Below are positions 8,637-17,102 of a stretch of DNA of 55,859 nucleotides, one piece after another. The translations under genes and the position numbers were made by a program. Source of the stretch: an uncultured Actinomycetes bacterium (GTDB lineage: Bacteria; Actinomycetota; Actinomycetes; Nanopelagicales; Nanopelagicaceae); contig CAIWWH010000043.1 of NCBI GenBank assembly GCA_903916385.1, positions 1-55,859 of the forward strand. The letters are read 5' to 3'. Every line of letters begins with the position of its first letter. Within the stretch, counting starts at the first letter, position 1. The notes beneath the pieces are model-generated. The model was not told the DNA's origin. It saw only the letters and a list, made by a program, of their open reading frames with translations, and did not search any database.

Positions 8637-9502
8637 ATCAGAAGAATATCTGGGTGGCTGGTGCGCGCCCGCGTACTCTTCCTGCTGCAATCTCTCCAGT
8701 TCTTGTTGGAACGGCTCTTATCCGGCGCGATCATCATTCGATCAACTACCTCAATGCAATTCTTGCGCTCTTGGTGAGCCTCCTGCTGCAGGTCGCAGTC
8801 AATTACTCCAATGACTACAGCGACGGCATTCGAGGGACAGATGACAATCGCGTTGGTCCAGTTCGTTTGGTGGCCAGCGGTCTCGCCAGCGCCAAAGCGG
8901 TAAAGCGCGCTGCCTTTCTTTGCTTCGCAGCGGCTGGAGTGCTCGGGATTATCCTTTCGATCCGTGTCTCCTGGTGGCTAGTCCTTGTCGGTGCGATAAG
9001 CATTCTGGCTGCGTGGACCTATACCGGTGGAAAGAAGCCCTATGGTTATTCGGGATTCGGTGAACTTTCGGTCTTCATCTTCTTTGGAGTTGTGGCAACT
9101 GTTGGAAGTTTCGTCGTGCAATCCCATCGCATCACATGGCAGAGCTTTTTAGTCTCGATTCCGGTTGGGGCGCTCTCGTGTTCACTCCTTGCCATCAACA
9201 ATCTGCGCGACCTTCCAAAGGATTCACTCGTTAGCAAGCGCACTCTGGCGGTTCGTCTTGGAGATAAGCGTGCGCGTCAGATGTTTATTGGGCTACTTGT
9301 TCTCGCCCACGGCGCGGCGCTTTTAGCAGCCCTCATCACACCCTGGACGTTGGTCACTGCAGCTTTTATTCCCTTCACACTGCAGATCGTCAAAGGGATT
9401 CGCGCTGGGGCGCAAGGTAGAGAGTTGATCCCGATGTTGGGGCAGATCGGCAAGTTGCAACTCTTGCTTTCGCTCTCGCTGGCAATCGCACTCCTGATTT
9501 AG
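8633..9502 (+). CDS. menA: 1,4-Dihydroxy-2-naphthoate polyprenyltransferase
   Basis: A UbiA-family membrane prenyltransferase of 289 residues that joins the polyprenyl tail to DHNA. The first Asp-rich site is 'NYSNDYSDG' (57-65), followed by 'RLVASG'. The second is in the 'NNLRDLPKDSLVSKRTLAVRLG' region. About eight or nine hydrophobic helices span the rest. The start ATG overlaps the menE stop (ATGA). With the polyprenyl synthase and MenG nearby, all late steps of menaquinone synthesis lie within 10 kb. Confidence 0.95.
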   Translation: MNQKNIWVAGARPRTLPAAISPVLVGTALIRRDHHSINYLNAILALLVSLLLQVAVNYSNDYSDGIRGTDDNRVGPVRLVASGLASAKAVKRAAFLCFAAAGVLGIILSIRVSWWLVLVGAISILAAWTYTGGKKPYGYSGFGELSVFIFFGVVATVGSFVVQSHRITWQSFLVSIPVGALSCSLLAINNLRDLPKDSLVSKRTLAVRLGDKRARQMFIGLLVLAHGAALLAALITPWTLVTAAFIPFTLQIVKGIRAGAQGRELIPMLGQIGKLQLLLSLSLAIALLI

Positions 9503-9506
9503 CGAG

Positions 9507-9512
9507 TAAACT
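9507..9512 (+). promoter_or_regulatory. Candidate -10 (TAAACT) of the PLDc_N membrane-protein gene
   Basis: TAAACT ends 7 nt before ATG 9520, and there is no Shine-Dalgarno. This matches the leaderless spacing seen elsewhere in the window, although read-through from menA is equally possible. Confidence 0.4.
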
Positions 9513-9519
9513 CAAACCC

Positions 9520-9774
9520 ATGTTGGATGTGCTAATTGTTCTCGGTGGCCTTGCTTTATGGCTTTTTGGCCTTATCGATTGCGCGCGCACCGATCAAGAT
9601 CGCGTCCGTAACCTGCCTAAGTGGGCTTGGCTCATCATCATTATCTTCTTCGGCTCACTCGGAGCAATCGCTTGGCTAGCAGTAGGGCGTCCAAAAACTT
9701 CATCTGGTCCACGCATGCGCCCAGGTCGGATCATTCCGCCCGATGACAATCCGGAGTTCCTAAAACAGATTTAA
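9520..9774 (+). CDS. Small PLDc_N-domain membrane protein
   Basis: 84 residues with two hydrophobic helices, at about 3-20 and 35-54, joined by a short loop. The connecting 'NLPKWAWLIIIIFFGSLGAIAWLAVGRPK' stretch is the usual signature of the domain found at the N-terminus of cardiolipin synthases and in many free-standing actinobacterial membrane proteins. The tail is short, cytosolic and Pro/Arg-rich. No catalytic HKD motif is present, so it is not an enzyme of that family. It lies 17 nt after menA; its role is unknown. It may be a membrane-assembly or accessory protein. Confidence 0.8.
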   Translation: MLDVLIVLGGLALWLFGLIDCARTDQDRVRNLPKWAWLIIIIFFGSLGAIAWLAVGRPKTSSGPRMRPGRIIPPDDNPEFLKQI

Positions 9775-9777
9775 ATC

Positions 9778-10674
9778 TTACAAACCTGAATAGGTATGTA
9801 AACCGGTTCCCCAAATATTGACCCAGATATAGTTAAAGAGAAATGTCGAGCCGGCGAAGATACAGAGCCAGGCTGCGCGGCGACCGCGCCAACCTACAGT
9901 AACTCGGGCGTGGAGATAAGCTGCGTAGGCAACCCAAGTGATAAAGGCCCAAGTCTCCTTAGGGTCCCAGCTCCAGTACTTGCCCCAGGCGGACTCTGCC
10001 CAAATGGCACCCGCGATAACAGCGAAGGTCCACAAAGGAAATACAAAGGCCACCAAGCGATACGAGAGTTGGTCTAGATTTTCTAGAGAAGGAATCTTCT
10101 CCGCCCACTGCGGGCGACCCCCTCGCTTCTCGTATCTCTCCATCAAAAGGTAAGTAGCGGCAACCAAGTTAGCGACCAGAAATACGCCACCAGAGATAAT
10201 CGCAGCTAAAACGTGGATCGCTAGCCACGGAGACTTAAGTGCTGGAACTAGGGGAGCACTTGGACGATAAAGCACCGTGATGGCGGTACCCAGAGTGAGT
10301 AAGACAGAGATAGAGACCGGGAGGCCAAGCCAACGCACTTTGTACTTCACGTAAGCAAAGAGAAATGCACCTGTCAGCATGAAAGCCCCGGTGATGGAGA
10401 ACTCATACATATTTCCCCATGGCACCCTATGCGCAGAGAGGCCGCGAGTTAAATCGGCGATCCCCAAAATAATAAAGCCGAGGACCATCATCGCGGTACC
10501 GAGCCGTCCCGCGCGCGCGGTCTTATTGAGATCGAACTCCGTGCGATCGTGACCCGCTACATTTTTTACCGACCAAGAAACTTCATATGTGTGAGCAAAG
10601 AAGGCGATAGTGAAGATCACCAAACATGCGTAGATCGCCCCATTGGAAAAATATGCGAGGTTTGTTGATGTCAC
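9778..10674 (-). CDS. ccsB: System II cytochrome c biogenesis protein CcsB/ResC (CcsA family)
   Basis: A haem-handling membrane protein of 298 residues that works with ResB to export haem and attach it to apocytochromes c. The Trp-rich haem motif runs from 'WAESAWGKYWSW' (225-236) into 'DPKETWAF' (237-244). Candidate flanking histidines are H154 and H255, and 'PWGNMYEF' lies at 85-92. About eight helices are apparent. The GTG start overlaps the resB stop by 4 nt. It is the last gene of the resA-ccdA-resB-ccsB operon, and its 3' end faces the PLDc_N gene 3 nt away. Confidence 0.94.
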   Translation of the reverse strand: MTSTNLAYFSNGAIYACLVIFTIAFFAHTYEVSWSVKNVAGHDRTEFDLNKTARAGRLGTAMMVLGFIILGIADLTRGLSAHRVPWGNMYEFSITGAFMLTGAFLFAYVKYKVRWLGLPVSISVLLTLGTAITVLYRPSAPLVPALKSPWLAIHVLAAIISGGVFLVANLVAATYLLMERYEKRGGRPQWAEKIPSLENLDQLSYRLVAFVFPLWTFAVIAGAIWAESAWGKYWSWDPKETWAFITWVAYAAYLHARVTVGWRGRRAAWLCIFAGSTFLFNYIWVNIWGTGLHTYSGL

Positions 10675-12158
10675 GCAGCACCTCCCTTACTCTCTTCTAG
10701 CGCTCGCGCCAGCGCTACTAATTCTTCTTCCAGTCCAGGGATTCCGTTCTTGGCAAGTCCTGCAATTTCAACATCACTACCCACCTTTACCCAAATTCGG
10801 CGCTGGCGTGTGAAGAGTGATATCAGTAACCCCAAGATCGCAAAGATAGCCCCATACAAGGCATAAAGTTTCCCAGGATCATCGACGATCTGCAGGTTGA
10901 CCCAGGCGCGCCACCCATCGAATGTGATAGATCCGACACCAAAGTCGTACGTGCTTCCCAAAGTCAGTGCTTTCAAGCCGATCTTCGCCATCTTTGAGGT
11001 ATCGAGAGAGTAAACAGATTGTGGATTTCCGCTATCGAGTCCGAGATTTCCCTGCCATGCAGACAACACAAGGCGTGGGTCGAGAACTTCTGGATAGGTT
11101 GAGAAGATTCCGCGCTTTGCGCTGCTTCCTGCTGTAGGAATGAAGGAGGCGATAAAGCCGATCTGAGGAGTCATATCTGGAATCTTGATCGCACCTAGTG
11201 AGCTCAAATTACTATCTTGGGGAAGGAAGATAACCGGGCCTTGGAAGGTGATGTGGCCGCTCTTATCGCGCACCGTCACGATCGGTGAGTAGCCATTTGC
11301 CTGCAGGTAGACCTTCGTACTTCCAGATGTCCAAGGTTTATTGACCTTAATGACCACGGTCTTCGGAGTTGAACCAACTGGGTTGGCAATCTGCGTGGTC
11401 AGCACATAGTTGCTGGGTTGACTAGTTACGGGGTCGTACGTTGCGACGAAATTTGTAACGGTGAGAGAGAAGGGAATGAGCGAGCCCTGTCCTTGAAACT
11501 TTCCGTAATTAATATTGTCATAGGAGGTCGGCGTATTAATAAATCGATCCCCGACATTTAAAATCGCCTCGCCCTTCATTCCAAAGAGCGATCCGAGCGC
11601 AACGCCTACCAAGATCAAAATCAGCGATAGGTGAAAGAGCAGGTTCCCGGTCTCGCGCCCATAACCCTTCTCCGCAGAGATGGAATTCTCTGCAATCCGG
11701 ATGCGGAAGCGGTGGCGCTTTAGCCATTTAGCGGCACTCTCCAACGCCAGACTGGAATCTGTCGCAACGACGCGATATCCCTCCATCCGGTCGAGATTGC
11801 GCGGAGTCAGTGGCGGCTTTTTTCCGATAGCTGCTAAGTGATGGAAGGTGCGCGGCAGAACGCAACCGATGAGCGATATGAAAAGTAAAAGGTAGATCGC
11901 ACTGAACCACGGAGAAGCATAGACATTGAAGAGGTGGAGACGATCCATCCACTTGGCGAGCGTAGGGTCAGATGTGAAGTAGGCGTCAACGCGTTGCGGA
12001 TTCTGGTTGCGTTGGGGGAAGAGCGATCCGGGTATTGCCGCAACTCCAAGGAGCATCAGCAAGATAAGTGCTGTACGCATGCTGGTTAATTGGCGCCAAG
12101 CCCAACGCAGTAAACCGATAATCCCGATATCTGGCACGGTTGCCTTTGTCTCGCTCAT
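10671..12158 (-). CDS. resB: ResB-family cytochrome c biogenesis protein
   Basis: 495 residues. Three hydrophobic helices lie in the N-terminal part ('WRQLTSMRTALILLMLLGVAAIPGSLFPQR' is the family signature region, about 17-50). A large extracytoplasmic domain of roughly 250 residues follows, then a last helix near 'LYALYGAIFAILGLLISLFTRQRRIWV'. ResB and CcsB form the System II haem lyase. The start ATG overlaps the ccdA stop by 1 nt, and the 3' end overlaps ccsB by 4 nt, so the set is made from one transcript. Confidence 0.93.
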   Translation of the reverse strand: MSETKATVPDIGIIGLLRWAWRQLTSMRTALILLMLLGVAAIPGSLFPQRNQNPQRVDAYFTSDPTLAKWMDRLHLFNVYASPWFSAIYLLLFISLIGCVLPRTFHHLAAIGKKPPLTPRNLDRMEGYRVVATDSSLALESAAKWLKRHRFRIRIAENSISAEKGYGRETGNLLFHLSLILILVGVALGSLFGMKGEAILNVGDRFINTPTSYDNINYGKFQGQGSLIPFSLTVTNFVATYDPVTSQPSNYVLTTQIANPVGSTPKTVVIKVNKPWTSGSTKVYLQANGYSPIVTVRDKSGHITFQGPVIFLPQDSNLSSLGAIKIPDMTPQIGFIASFIPTAGSSAKRGIFSTYPEVLDPRLVLSAWQGNLGLDSGNPQSVYSLDTSKMAKIGLKALTLGSTYDFGVGSITFDGWRAWVNLQIVDDPGKLYALYGAIFAILGLLISLFTRQRRIWVKVGSDVEIAGLAKNGIPGLEEELVALARALEESKGGAA

Positions 12159-12889
12159 CAGACCACCGGCACAAAACTTGAGATGCTGCCACGCAGCGAG
12201 TTAATCAAGTGGCCCCAGAGACCAGTTGCCTGCAGGAATCCGATGATAATCAAGAAGACTCCGCCCGAGATCGTTAACCAATTGCCGTGCTTAGAGATGA
12301 AGCTGCGCAACTTCTGCGATTGATCAAAGAATAGACCGACAGCAATAAATGGAACTCCAATTCCAAAGCAATATCCCACGCTCAATATTGCCCCACGCAG
12401 CGCGCTGGAGCTTTGGAAGGAGAGCGCTTGCACAGCTCCGAGCGTCGGACCGATGCAGGGTGTCCACCCTAGCCCGAAGAGGAATCCCAGAAGTGGTGCC
12501 CCTAAAAGACCAGCGTTCGACTTCCACTGCGGTTTGAAGGAGCGGTAAAACTTTTGATTGAAAAGAAAGATCGTTCCCATTCCCATGGTGAGAATTCCAA
12601 GAACGATCTGCAGCCAATGTGTTCCACTAGAGATCTTCGCACCCAGTGATCCGAAGAGCGCTCCATAACTAATAAAAAGCACCGAAAAGCCCGACACAAA
12701 GAGAATCGCGCCGAGCGCCGTTCGCCCCTTGTTCTTAACATCCGTCATCCCTGCCGAGTAGGCAAGGTAGCCAGGAACAAGAGGTAGTACGCATGGCGAG
12801 AAGAAGGAGATCAAGCCGGCAATGACTGCAACGAGAAGCGCTAACAAGACATTTCCGTTGAGAACCTGGTGAACGAAGAAGTTATGCAT
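12158..12889 (-). CDS. ccdA: Thiol-disulfide transporter CcdA
   Basis: A six-helix membrane protein of 243 residues that carries reducing equivalents from cytosolic thioredoxin to ResA. The two redox cysteines sit in symmetric repeats: C33 in '[13 protein letters not shown]' and C145 in '[13 protein letters not shown]'. It overlaps resA by 8 nt upstream and resB by 1 nt downstream. The order matches M. tuberculosis Rv0526-Rv0529. Confidence 0.95.
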   Translation of the reverse strand: MHNFFVHQVLNGNVLLALLVAVIAGLISFFSPCVLPLVPGYLAYSAGMTDVKNKGRTALGAILFVSGFSVLFISYGALFGSLGAKISSGTHWLQIVLGILTMGMGTIFLFNQKFYRSFKPQWKSNAGLLGAPLLGFLFGLGWTPCIGPTLGAVQALSFQSSSALRGAILSVGYCFGIGVPFIAVGLFFDQSQKLRSFISKHGNWLTISGGVFLIIIGFLQATGLWGHLINSLRGSISSFVPVV

Positions 12890-13442
12890 GCGGTGGATCT
12901 TTCAAAACCTTACCGATTAAATCCGAAAGCAGGGCAACGGTGACTTCTCCACTGACTCTTGCTGCCACATATCCATGTGCATCGATAATGAGTGTTGTTG
13001 GGATGGCATTTGGGACTAGGGAGTTACGGAATTTCGCCAAGATAGAGTCATCGATAAAGGTGGGGTAATTTAACTTGAAACGTCTGGCGAACTCTTGCGC
13101 CGCTGATACGTTATCGCGCGTCAGGATTCCAGCGAATTGAACTCCTTGTGACTTGTACTTAGTAGCAAAGTCAGAGAGGAGTGGAGCCTCCGCCCGACAG
13201 GGTGAACACCACGAGGCCCAGACATTAAGTACTGTGACTTTTCCTGTGGAGAGAGTGAGGTTGCCATCCGTCAAGGTTGCTCCTGAAAGAGTGGGTGCGG
13301 GCTTTCTGTCGGCTGGCTGTACATAAACCGCGACGCCGTCCCCGGAGACGAAGGCATTTTGATTGGAAGTAGAAAGTCCGCCAGTTGAACATCCGGTCAA
13401 GAGAAAGAGTGAGGCAAAGATAACTATGCCTAGCCGCTTCAT
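12882..13442 (-). CDS. resA: TlpA/ResA-like extracytoplasmic thioredoxin, lipoprotein
   Basis: 186 residues with a lipoprotein signal: a short basic start, then a hydrophobic stretch ending in 'LLTGC', so C18 should be lipidated. The thioredoxin fold follows, with the redox pair C79/C82 in '[11 protein letters not shown]'. It should reduce the CxxCH cysteines of apocytochrome c using electrons from CcdA. It overlaps the upstream phosphatase gene by 4 nt and ccdA by 8 nt. Confidence 0.93.
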   Translation of the reverse strand: MKRLGIVIFASLFLLTGCSTGGLSTSNQNAFVSGDGVAVYVQPADRKPAPTLSGATLTDGNLTLSTGKVTVLNVWASWCSPCRAEAPLLSDFATKYKSQGVQFAGILTRDNVSAAQEFARRFKLNYPTFIDDSILAKFRNSLVPNAIPTTLIIDAHGYVAARVSGEVTVALLSDLIGKVLKDPPHA

Positions 13443-14062
13443 TTCTTCTCCGGCAAGAGATGACGCGCCGGCTCTGAGTAGCTGACTCCTTCAATATCCC
13501 CATTTGAGTCGAGGTGAAAACTAGTCACCGAAGCAAGAGTGCACTCGCGCTTGCGCGGATCGTGCATCATGCGGCGACCTTCAACTGCAGAGCGGAGAAT
13601 CCAAATAGGAAGTTGATGCGAAATTGCGAAGGCATCCTTTCCGCCTGCGGCATCGCGTGCGGCAAAGAGCGCAGCCAACATCCGCTCTACCTGTTGCTCG
13701 TAAGGTTCTCCCCATGAAGGGACCCAAGGTCGCGTCAGATAGCGCCATGATTTTGGGTGGCGCAGGACGCCGGAACCCATCTCAAACTTCTTACCCTCAA
13801 ATACATTTGCAGCCTCAATGAGATTTTCATTTGTGATGATCTCGAGGTTGTGCGCTGCCGCTAGTGGGCGCGCGGTCTCTTGTGCGCGCTGCAGTGGTGA
13901 TGCAAAAACGGCGCCCAGGTCGAATTGCTTTGACCACTCCGCGACAGTCTTCGCCATCTCCTGCCCGCGCTCTGAGAGGTACCAACCAGGCTGGCGACCG
14001 TAAAGAATTTTCTCGGGATTGTGGACTTCTCCGTGTCGCAGGAAGTGAACGGTAGATGTCAT
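13439..14062 (-). CDS. Histidine phosphatase family protein (phosphoglycerate-mutase-like)
   Basis: 207 residues. The catalytic 'FLRHGEVHNP' has H10, and the second histidine is H149 in 'AISHQLPIW'. 'SPLQRAQETARP' (55-66) supplies the conserved Arg. Such proteins are cytosolic acid phosphatases or mutases and the substrate cannot be told from sequence. It heads the resA-ccdA-resB-ccsB operon with a 4-nt overlap; the M. tuberculosis cluster has the same phosphatase first (Rv0525), so the link to cytochrome maturation is conserved though unexplained. No Shine-Dalgarno precedes the ATG. The minus-strand reading (TAGCCT) of the symmetric site 14122-14128 could be its -10. Confidence 0.88.
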   Translation of the reverse strand: MTSTVHFLRHGEVHNPEKILYGRQPGWYLSERGQEMAKTVAEWSKQFDLGAVFASPLQRAQETARPLAAAHNLEIITNENLIEAANVFEGKKFEMGSGVLRHPKSWRYLTRPWVPSWGEPYEQQVERMLAALFAARDAAGGKDAFAISHQLPIWILRSAVEGRRMMHDPRKRECTLASVTSFHLDSNGDIEGVSYSEPARHLLPEKK

Positions 14063-14087
14063 GGAGTAAGCATAAAGGAGGCGCTAG

Positions 14088-14129
14088 ATGGAGCCTGCGC
14101 GAGAGATTCACGAAGGGTGGCTAGGCTAG
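14088..14129 (+). other. Possible 13-codon upstream ORF with a strong Shine-Dalgarno
   Basis: ATG 14088 is preceded by AAGGAGG (14075-14081) with 6 nt between. The frame encodes MEPAREIHEGWLG and stops at 14127-14129, 4 nt before the HAD gene start. The Shine-Dalgarno is better than that of most real genes here. It could be a short leader peptide coupled to the HAD gene, or chance. The TAGGCT proposed as the -10 of the HAD gene lies inside it. Confidence 0.25.
14122..14128. promoter_or_regulatory. Candidate symmetric -10 (TAGGCTA) between the phosphatase and HAD genes
   Basis: On the plus strand TAGGCT ends 6 nt before ATG 14134, the leaderless spacing. On the minus strand TAGCCT faces the histidine-phosphatase gene with a leader of about 50 nt. 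It has the same TAnnnTA symmetry as the menB/menE promoter. Confidence 0.5.
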
Positions 14130-14133
14130 TGAT

Positions 14134-14907
14134 ATGGCGCTCACCCAGAAGCGAGTAGCTTTCTTTGATGTCGATAACACCTTGATGCGAGGCTCATCCC
14201 TCTTCTTTCTCAGCAAGGGGATGTATCAAAGAGGCTTCTTTACAAAGAAGGATATCTCCAACTTCGTGATGGCCAATTTAAGATATCGACTCTCTGGTGT
14301 GGAGAACAAAGAGGAGATCGCCAAGATTCAGGGCGCTGCCTGTGAGTTCTTCCGAGGGCATGAGGCCTCAGTTATTGAGAAGATGGGCATTGAGGTCTAC
14401 GACGAGTACGTCTCCCCTGCTCTTTGGCAAGGAACGATTGAAATTGCAAACAATCACCTTGACCAAGATGAAGAGGTCTGGCTCGTCACAGCAACACCCA
14501 AGGATTTGGCCGATCTGATCGCCAAGCGGTTGGGATTCACCGGGGCGCTGGGAACAGTTGCCGAGGTTAAAGATGGCGTCTACACCGGAAGGTTGATCGG
14601 CCAACTCCTACATGGTCCAAATAAAGCGCTCGCGGTCAGAGAGCTCGCAGAGGCGCAAGGAATAGACCTGGAAAATTCCTACGCCTACTCCGATAGCCAT
14701 CACGACATCCCTCTGCTGCAAGCGGTGGGCAACCCCAGAGCCATCAACCCAGATACCCTGCTTCAGATTCATGCCCTGCGCGAGAATTGGCCGATTTACG
14801 ACTTTAGGCGGATGCGTGGACTCAAGAAATTGGCAGCTCCCATGCTCGGACGACTGGTCAAAATCGCTACCCTGCTCTCCCCAAGAAGTTGGCGGCGCGG
14901 CCGATAG
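14134..14907 (+). CDS. HAD-IB family phosphatase (SerB-like)
   Basis: 257 residues. The HAD nucleophile motif is 'FFDVDNTLMRG' (D12, D14). Motif II is T119 in 'LVTATP', K164 is the motif III lysine, and the motif IV acids are D187 and D191 in 'YSDSHHDIPLL'. The helical cap between motifs I and II is of the phosphoserine-phosphatase/acyltransferase-associated type. This HAD-IB group often acts on phospholipid or phosphoserine-like esters; the substrate here is not clear. A basic C-terminal tail (about residues 226-257) may bind membrane. The start ATG follows a TAGGCT -10 by 6 nt. Confidence 0.85.
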   Translation: MALTQKRVAFFDVDNTLMRGSSLFFLSKGMYQRGFFTKKDISNFVMANLRYRLSGVENKEEIAKIQGAACEFFRGHEASVIEKMGIEVYDEYVSPALWQGTIEIANNHLDQDEEVWLVTATPKDLADLIAKRLGFTGALGTVAEVKDGVYTGRLIGQLLHGPNKALAVRELAEAQGIDLENSYAYSDSHHDIPLLQAVGNPRAINPDTLLQIHALRENWPIYDFRRMRGLKKLAAPMLGRLVKIATLLSPRSWRRGR

Positions 14908-14933
14908 CTAAAGCCCAGTAATGTAGGGCAGTT

Positions 14934-17093
14934 ATGTCGAACTCAACCACCTCCTTCACCGAGGAGCTTCGCAACCGATCTGATGATGAGATCAAAGCGC
15001 TCTTTACGCTGCGCCCTGACCTCATCTCTCCAGTTCCAACAGATCTCATGGCCTTGGCCGCTCGCGCTAACTCGGCTCCCAGTCTGTTGCGCGCTCGTGA
15101 AGGCCTCGATAGGTTCCGCCTCGATATCCTGACCGCTATATGCACTCTCGAGGAGCCTGTCTCCCTGCATCAGATTATGAGCGTGACCACCAGCGAAGCG
15201 ATTGGCGCGGTCAACTCCTTGTGGGAACTTGCACTGCTCTACCGGGATGGCGAGCGCTATCGGATCCCCACCAACGTACGCACCTTGATCGGCGAGAATC
15301 CAGCAGGTCTCGGGGCAAAGAGCCAGAAGCCTGTCGACTTCGCTCTCCTAGAAGCGGCGCCCAAAGGGGCAGTCGAAACTTTGCAGAAGATGGTCTGGGG
15401 ACCTCCCAAGGGTCAGGTTGCCGATGTCAAGAAAGCGCCACCAGCCATTAAGTGGCTACTAGAGCAGAACTTTCTCATTCCATTTGATTCGCAGACCGTG
15501 CTCTTGCCTCGTGAGGTCGCGATGCATCTGCGCGAAGGCAAGGTCTTTAAATCCCTGCAGCCCACTCAACCGGAAGTCGTAGGAGTTGCCCGCAAACAAA
15601 AGGCCGCTGACCTCGCCGCAATTGCAAATATTTCAACTTTTGTCCGGTGGGCCGAAGAGCTGGGCCATAACTGGTCCGATGAACCACCGACCGCGCTGCG
15701 CTCTGGAGGAGTTGGCGTCCGCGATCTCAAGAGGACTGCAGAGCATTTAGGAATTTCCGAACCCTGCGCCGCCTTTGTCGCAGAACTTCTCTACATCGGT
15801 GGGCTCATCGTTATCGATACCGATGATCAAATACTTCCTACGAGCGCCTTTGACCTTTGGCTCACCAAAAGCATTGAGGAGCAGTGGCACGCGCTGACCT
15901 CTCTCTGGCTAGAAACCTCGCGCGTCAGTGGACTAATCGGTAAAGCAGATACTAAAAATATTGCCGCGCTCGGCCCCGAATTAGACCGCGGTGGAGTATC
16001 CACTTTGAAGAAGGCGGTCTTGCGACTGCTCCTGGAACACCCTGAAATTGATCCAACGCTTGATTCGATCACAGCGACGATAGCTTGGCTTCTACCAAGT
16101 CGAGTCAATCGCGATTACATCGAATGGATCTTGCGCGAAGCGGAGTGGTTGGGCCTTACGGGGCAAGGCGCACTTTCATCATTTGCCTCAGCTCTTCTGC
16201 GGCAAGAAGAACTTGGCATTGAGGCAGCGCTTCCAAAACCGGTTGACCATATTTTGATTCAAGCAGATAACAGCGCCATCGCTCCTGGGCCGCTCACTTT
16301 GGAGCTAGCCAATGCTATTGGAACGATCGCTGATATCGAGAGCAGAGGTGGCGCTAGCGTCTATCGCTTTAGCGAAGCCTCCATCCGACGCGGTTTAGAC
16401 CATGGACAGACAGGCGATCAGATCAAAGATTTCCTCAAGAAAATCTCTAAAACTCCGATGCCCCAACCTTTGGAATATCTCATCGGTGATGTTGCAAAGC
16501 GCCACGGTCGATTGCGGGTCGGGAGCACCAACTCTTATCTGCGTTGCGAAGATGAGGGACTGATCCAAGAAATACTGCACGATAAACGCATTGATCATTT
16601 GCGTCTACGTAAACTCGCGCCGCAAGTTCTTATTTGTGATGGCGAGAGCAATGAATTAATGCGCGTTCTACGTGATGCCGGCTATCTACCTGCTGCTGAA
16701 AATGCCACTGGGGTGCTCATCTCCGCCCCAACGGTGCGCCGCGCGAAGGCTCGCCCAAAACCTCCTCGCGTAATCGCCGAGTTGACCTCTCCCGGAGAAA
16801 CGCTAATTGCTGCAGCACTGCGCGCCCTGCGCGCCGGGGAGCGGGCTAGTTCACATAAACCCCGTGAAGTGCCTCGAACCACGGCAAATGAGACCGTCGA
16901 TCTACTACACCAATATATTGAGGAGCGCGCCAGTCTTACCATCGGTTACGCGGATACAAATGGTGGCGTCTCCAATCGACTCATTGATCCCTTATCCATC
17001 TCCTTGGGAACGCTCGTGGCGCGTGACCACGCGACCGGTGAAATCACGCACTTTCGCATCCCTCGCATCACCGGCGTAAGCCCCGCCAACTAG
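14934..17093 (+). CDS. Helicase-associated protein with XPB/Ssl2-like and WYL-like regions
   Basis: 719 residues with no Walker motifs. The mid-region (about 430-600, around 'IEAALPKPVDHILIQADNSAIAPGPL') resembles the XPB/Ssl2-type helicase-associated domain (Helicase_C_3) known from actinobacteria. The last about 60 residues ('ASLTIGYADTNGG...ISLGTLVARDHATGEITHFRIPRITGV' pattern) look like a WYL-type ligand or nucleic-acid-sensing fold. Genes like this lie beside an XPB helicase in many actinobacteria (in M. tuberculosis Rv0862c next to Rv0861c), and here XPB is two genes downstream. It is probably a partner or regulator of that helicase. A TAATGT hexamer 9 nt before the ATG could be a -10. 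Confidence 0.8.
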   Translation: MSNSTTSFTEELRNRSDDEIKALFTLRPDLISPVPTDLMALAARANSAPSLLRAREGLDRFRLDILTAICTLEEPVSLHQIMSVTTSEAIGAVNSLWELALLYRDGERYRIPTNVRTLIGENPAGLGAKSQKPVDFALLEAAPKGAVETLQKMVWGPPKGQVADVKKAPPAIKWLLEQNFLIPFDSQTVLLPREVAMHLREGKVFKSLQPTQPEVVGVARKQKAADLAAIANISTFVRWAEELGHNWSDEPPTALRSGGVGVRDLKRTAEHLGISEPCAAFVAELLYIGGLIVIDTDDQILPTSAFDLWLTKSIEEQWHALTSLWLETSRVSGLIGKADTKNIAALGPELDRGGVSTLKKAVLRLLLEHPEIDPTLDSITATIAWLLPSRVNRDYIEWILREAEWLGLTGQGALSSFASALLRQEELGIEAALPKPVDHILIQADNSAIAPGPLTLELANAIGTIADIESRGGASVYRFSEASIRRGLDHGQTGDQIKDFLKKISKTPMPQPLEYLIGDVAKRHGRLRVGSTNSYLRCEDEGLIQEILHDKRIDHLRLRKLAPQVLICDGESNELMRVLRDAGYLPAAENATGVLISAPTVRRAKARPKPPRVIAELTSPGETLIAAALRALRAGERASSHKPREVPRTTANETVDLLHQYIEERASLTIGYADTNGGVSNRLIDPLSISLGTLVARDHATGEITHFRIPRITGVSPAN

Positions 17094-17096
17094 GCT
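17091..17096 (+). promoter_or_regulatory. Candidate -10 (TAGGCT) overlapping the upstream stop codon
   Basis: TAGGCT ends 6 nt before the M20 ATG (17103). Its first three bases are the TAG stop of the helicase-associated gene. The spacing matches the leaderless pattern. Confidence 0.45.
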
Positions 17097-17102
17097 TATC
17101 CA

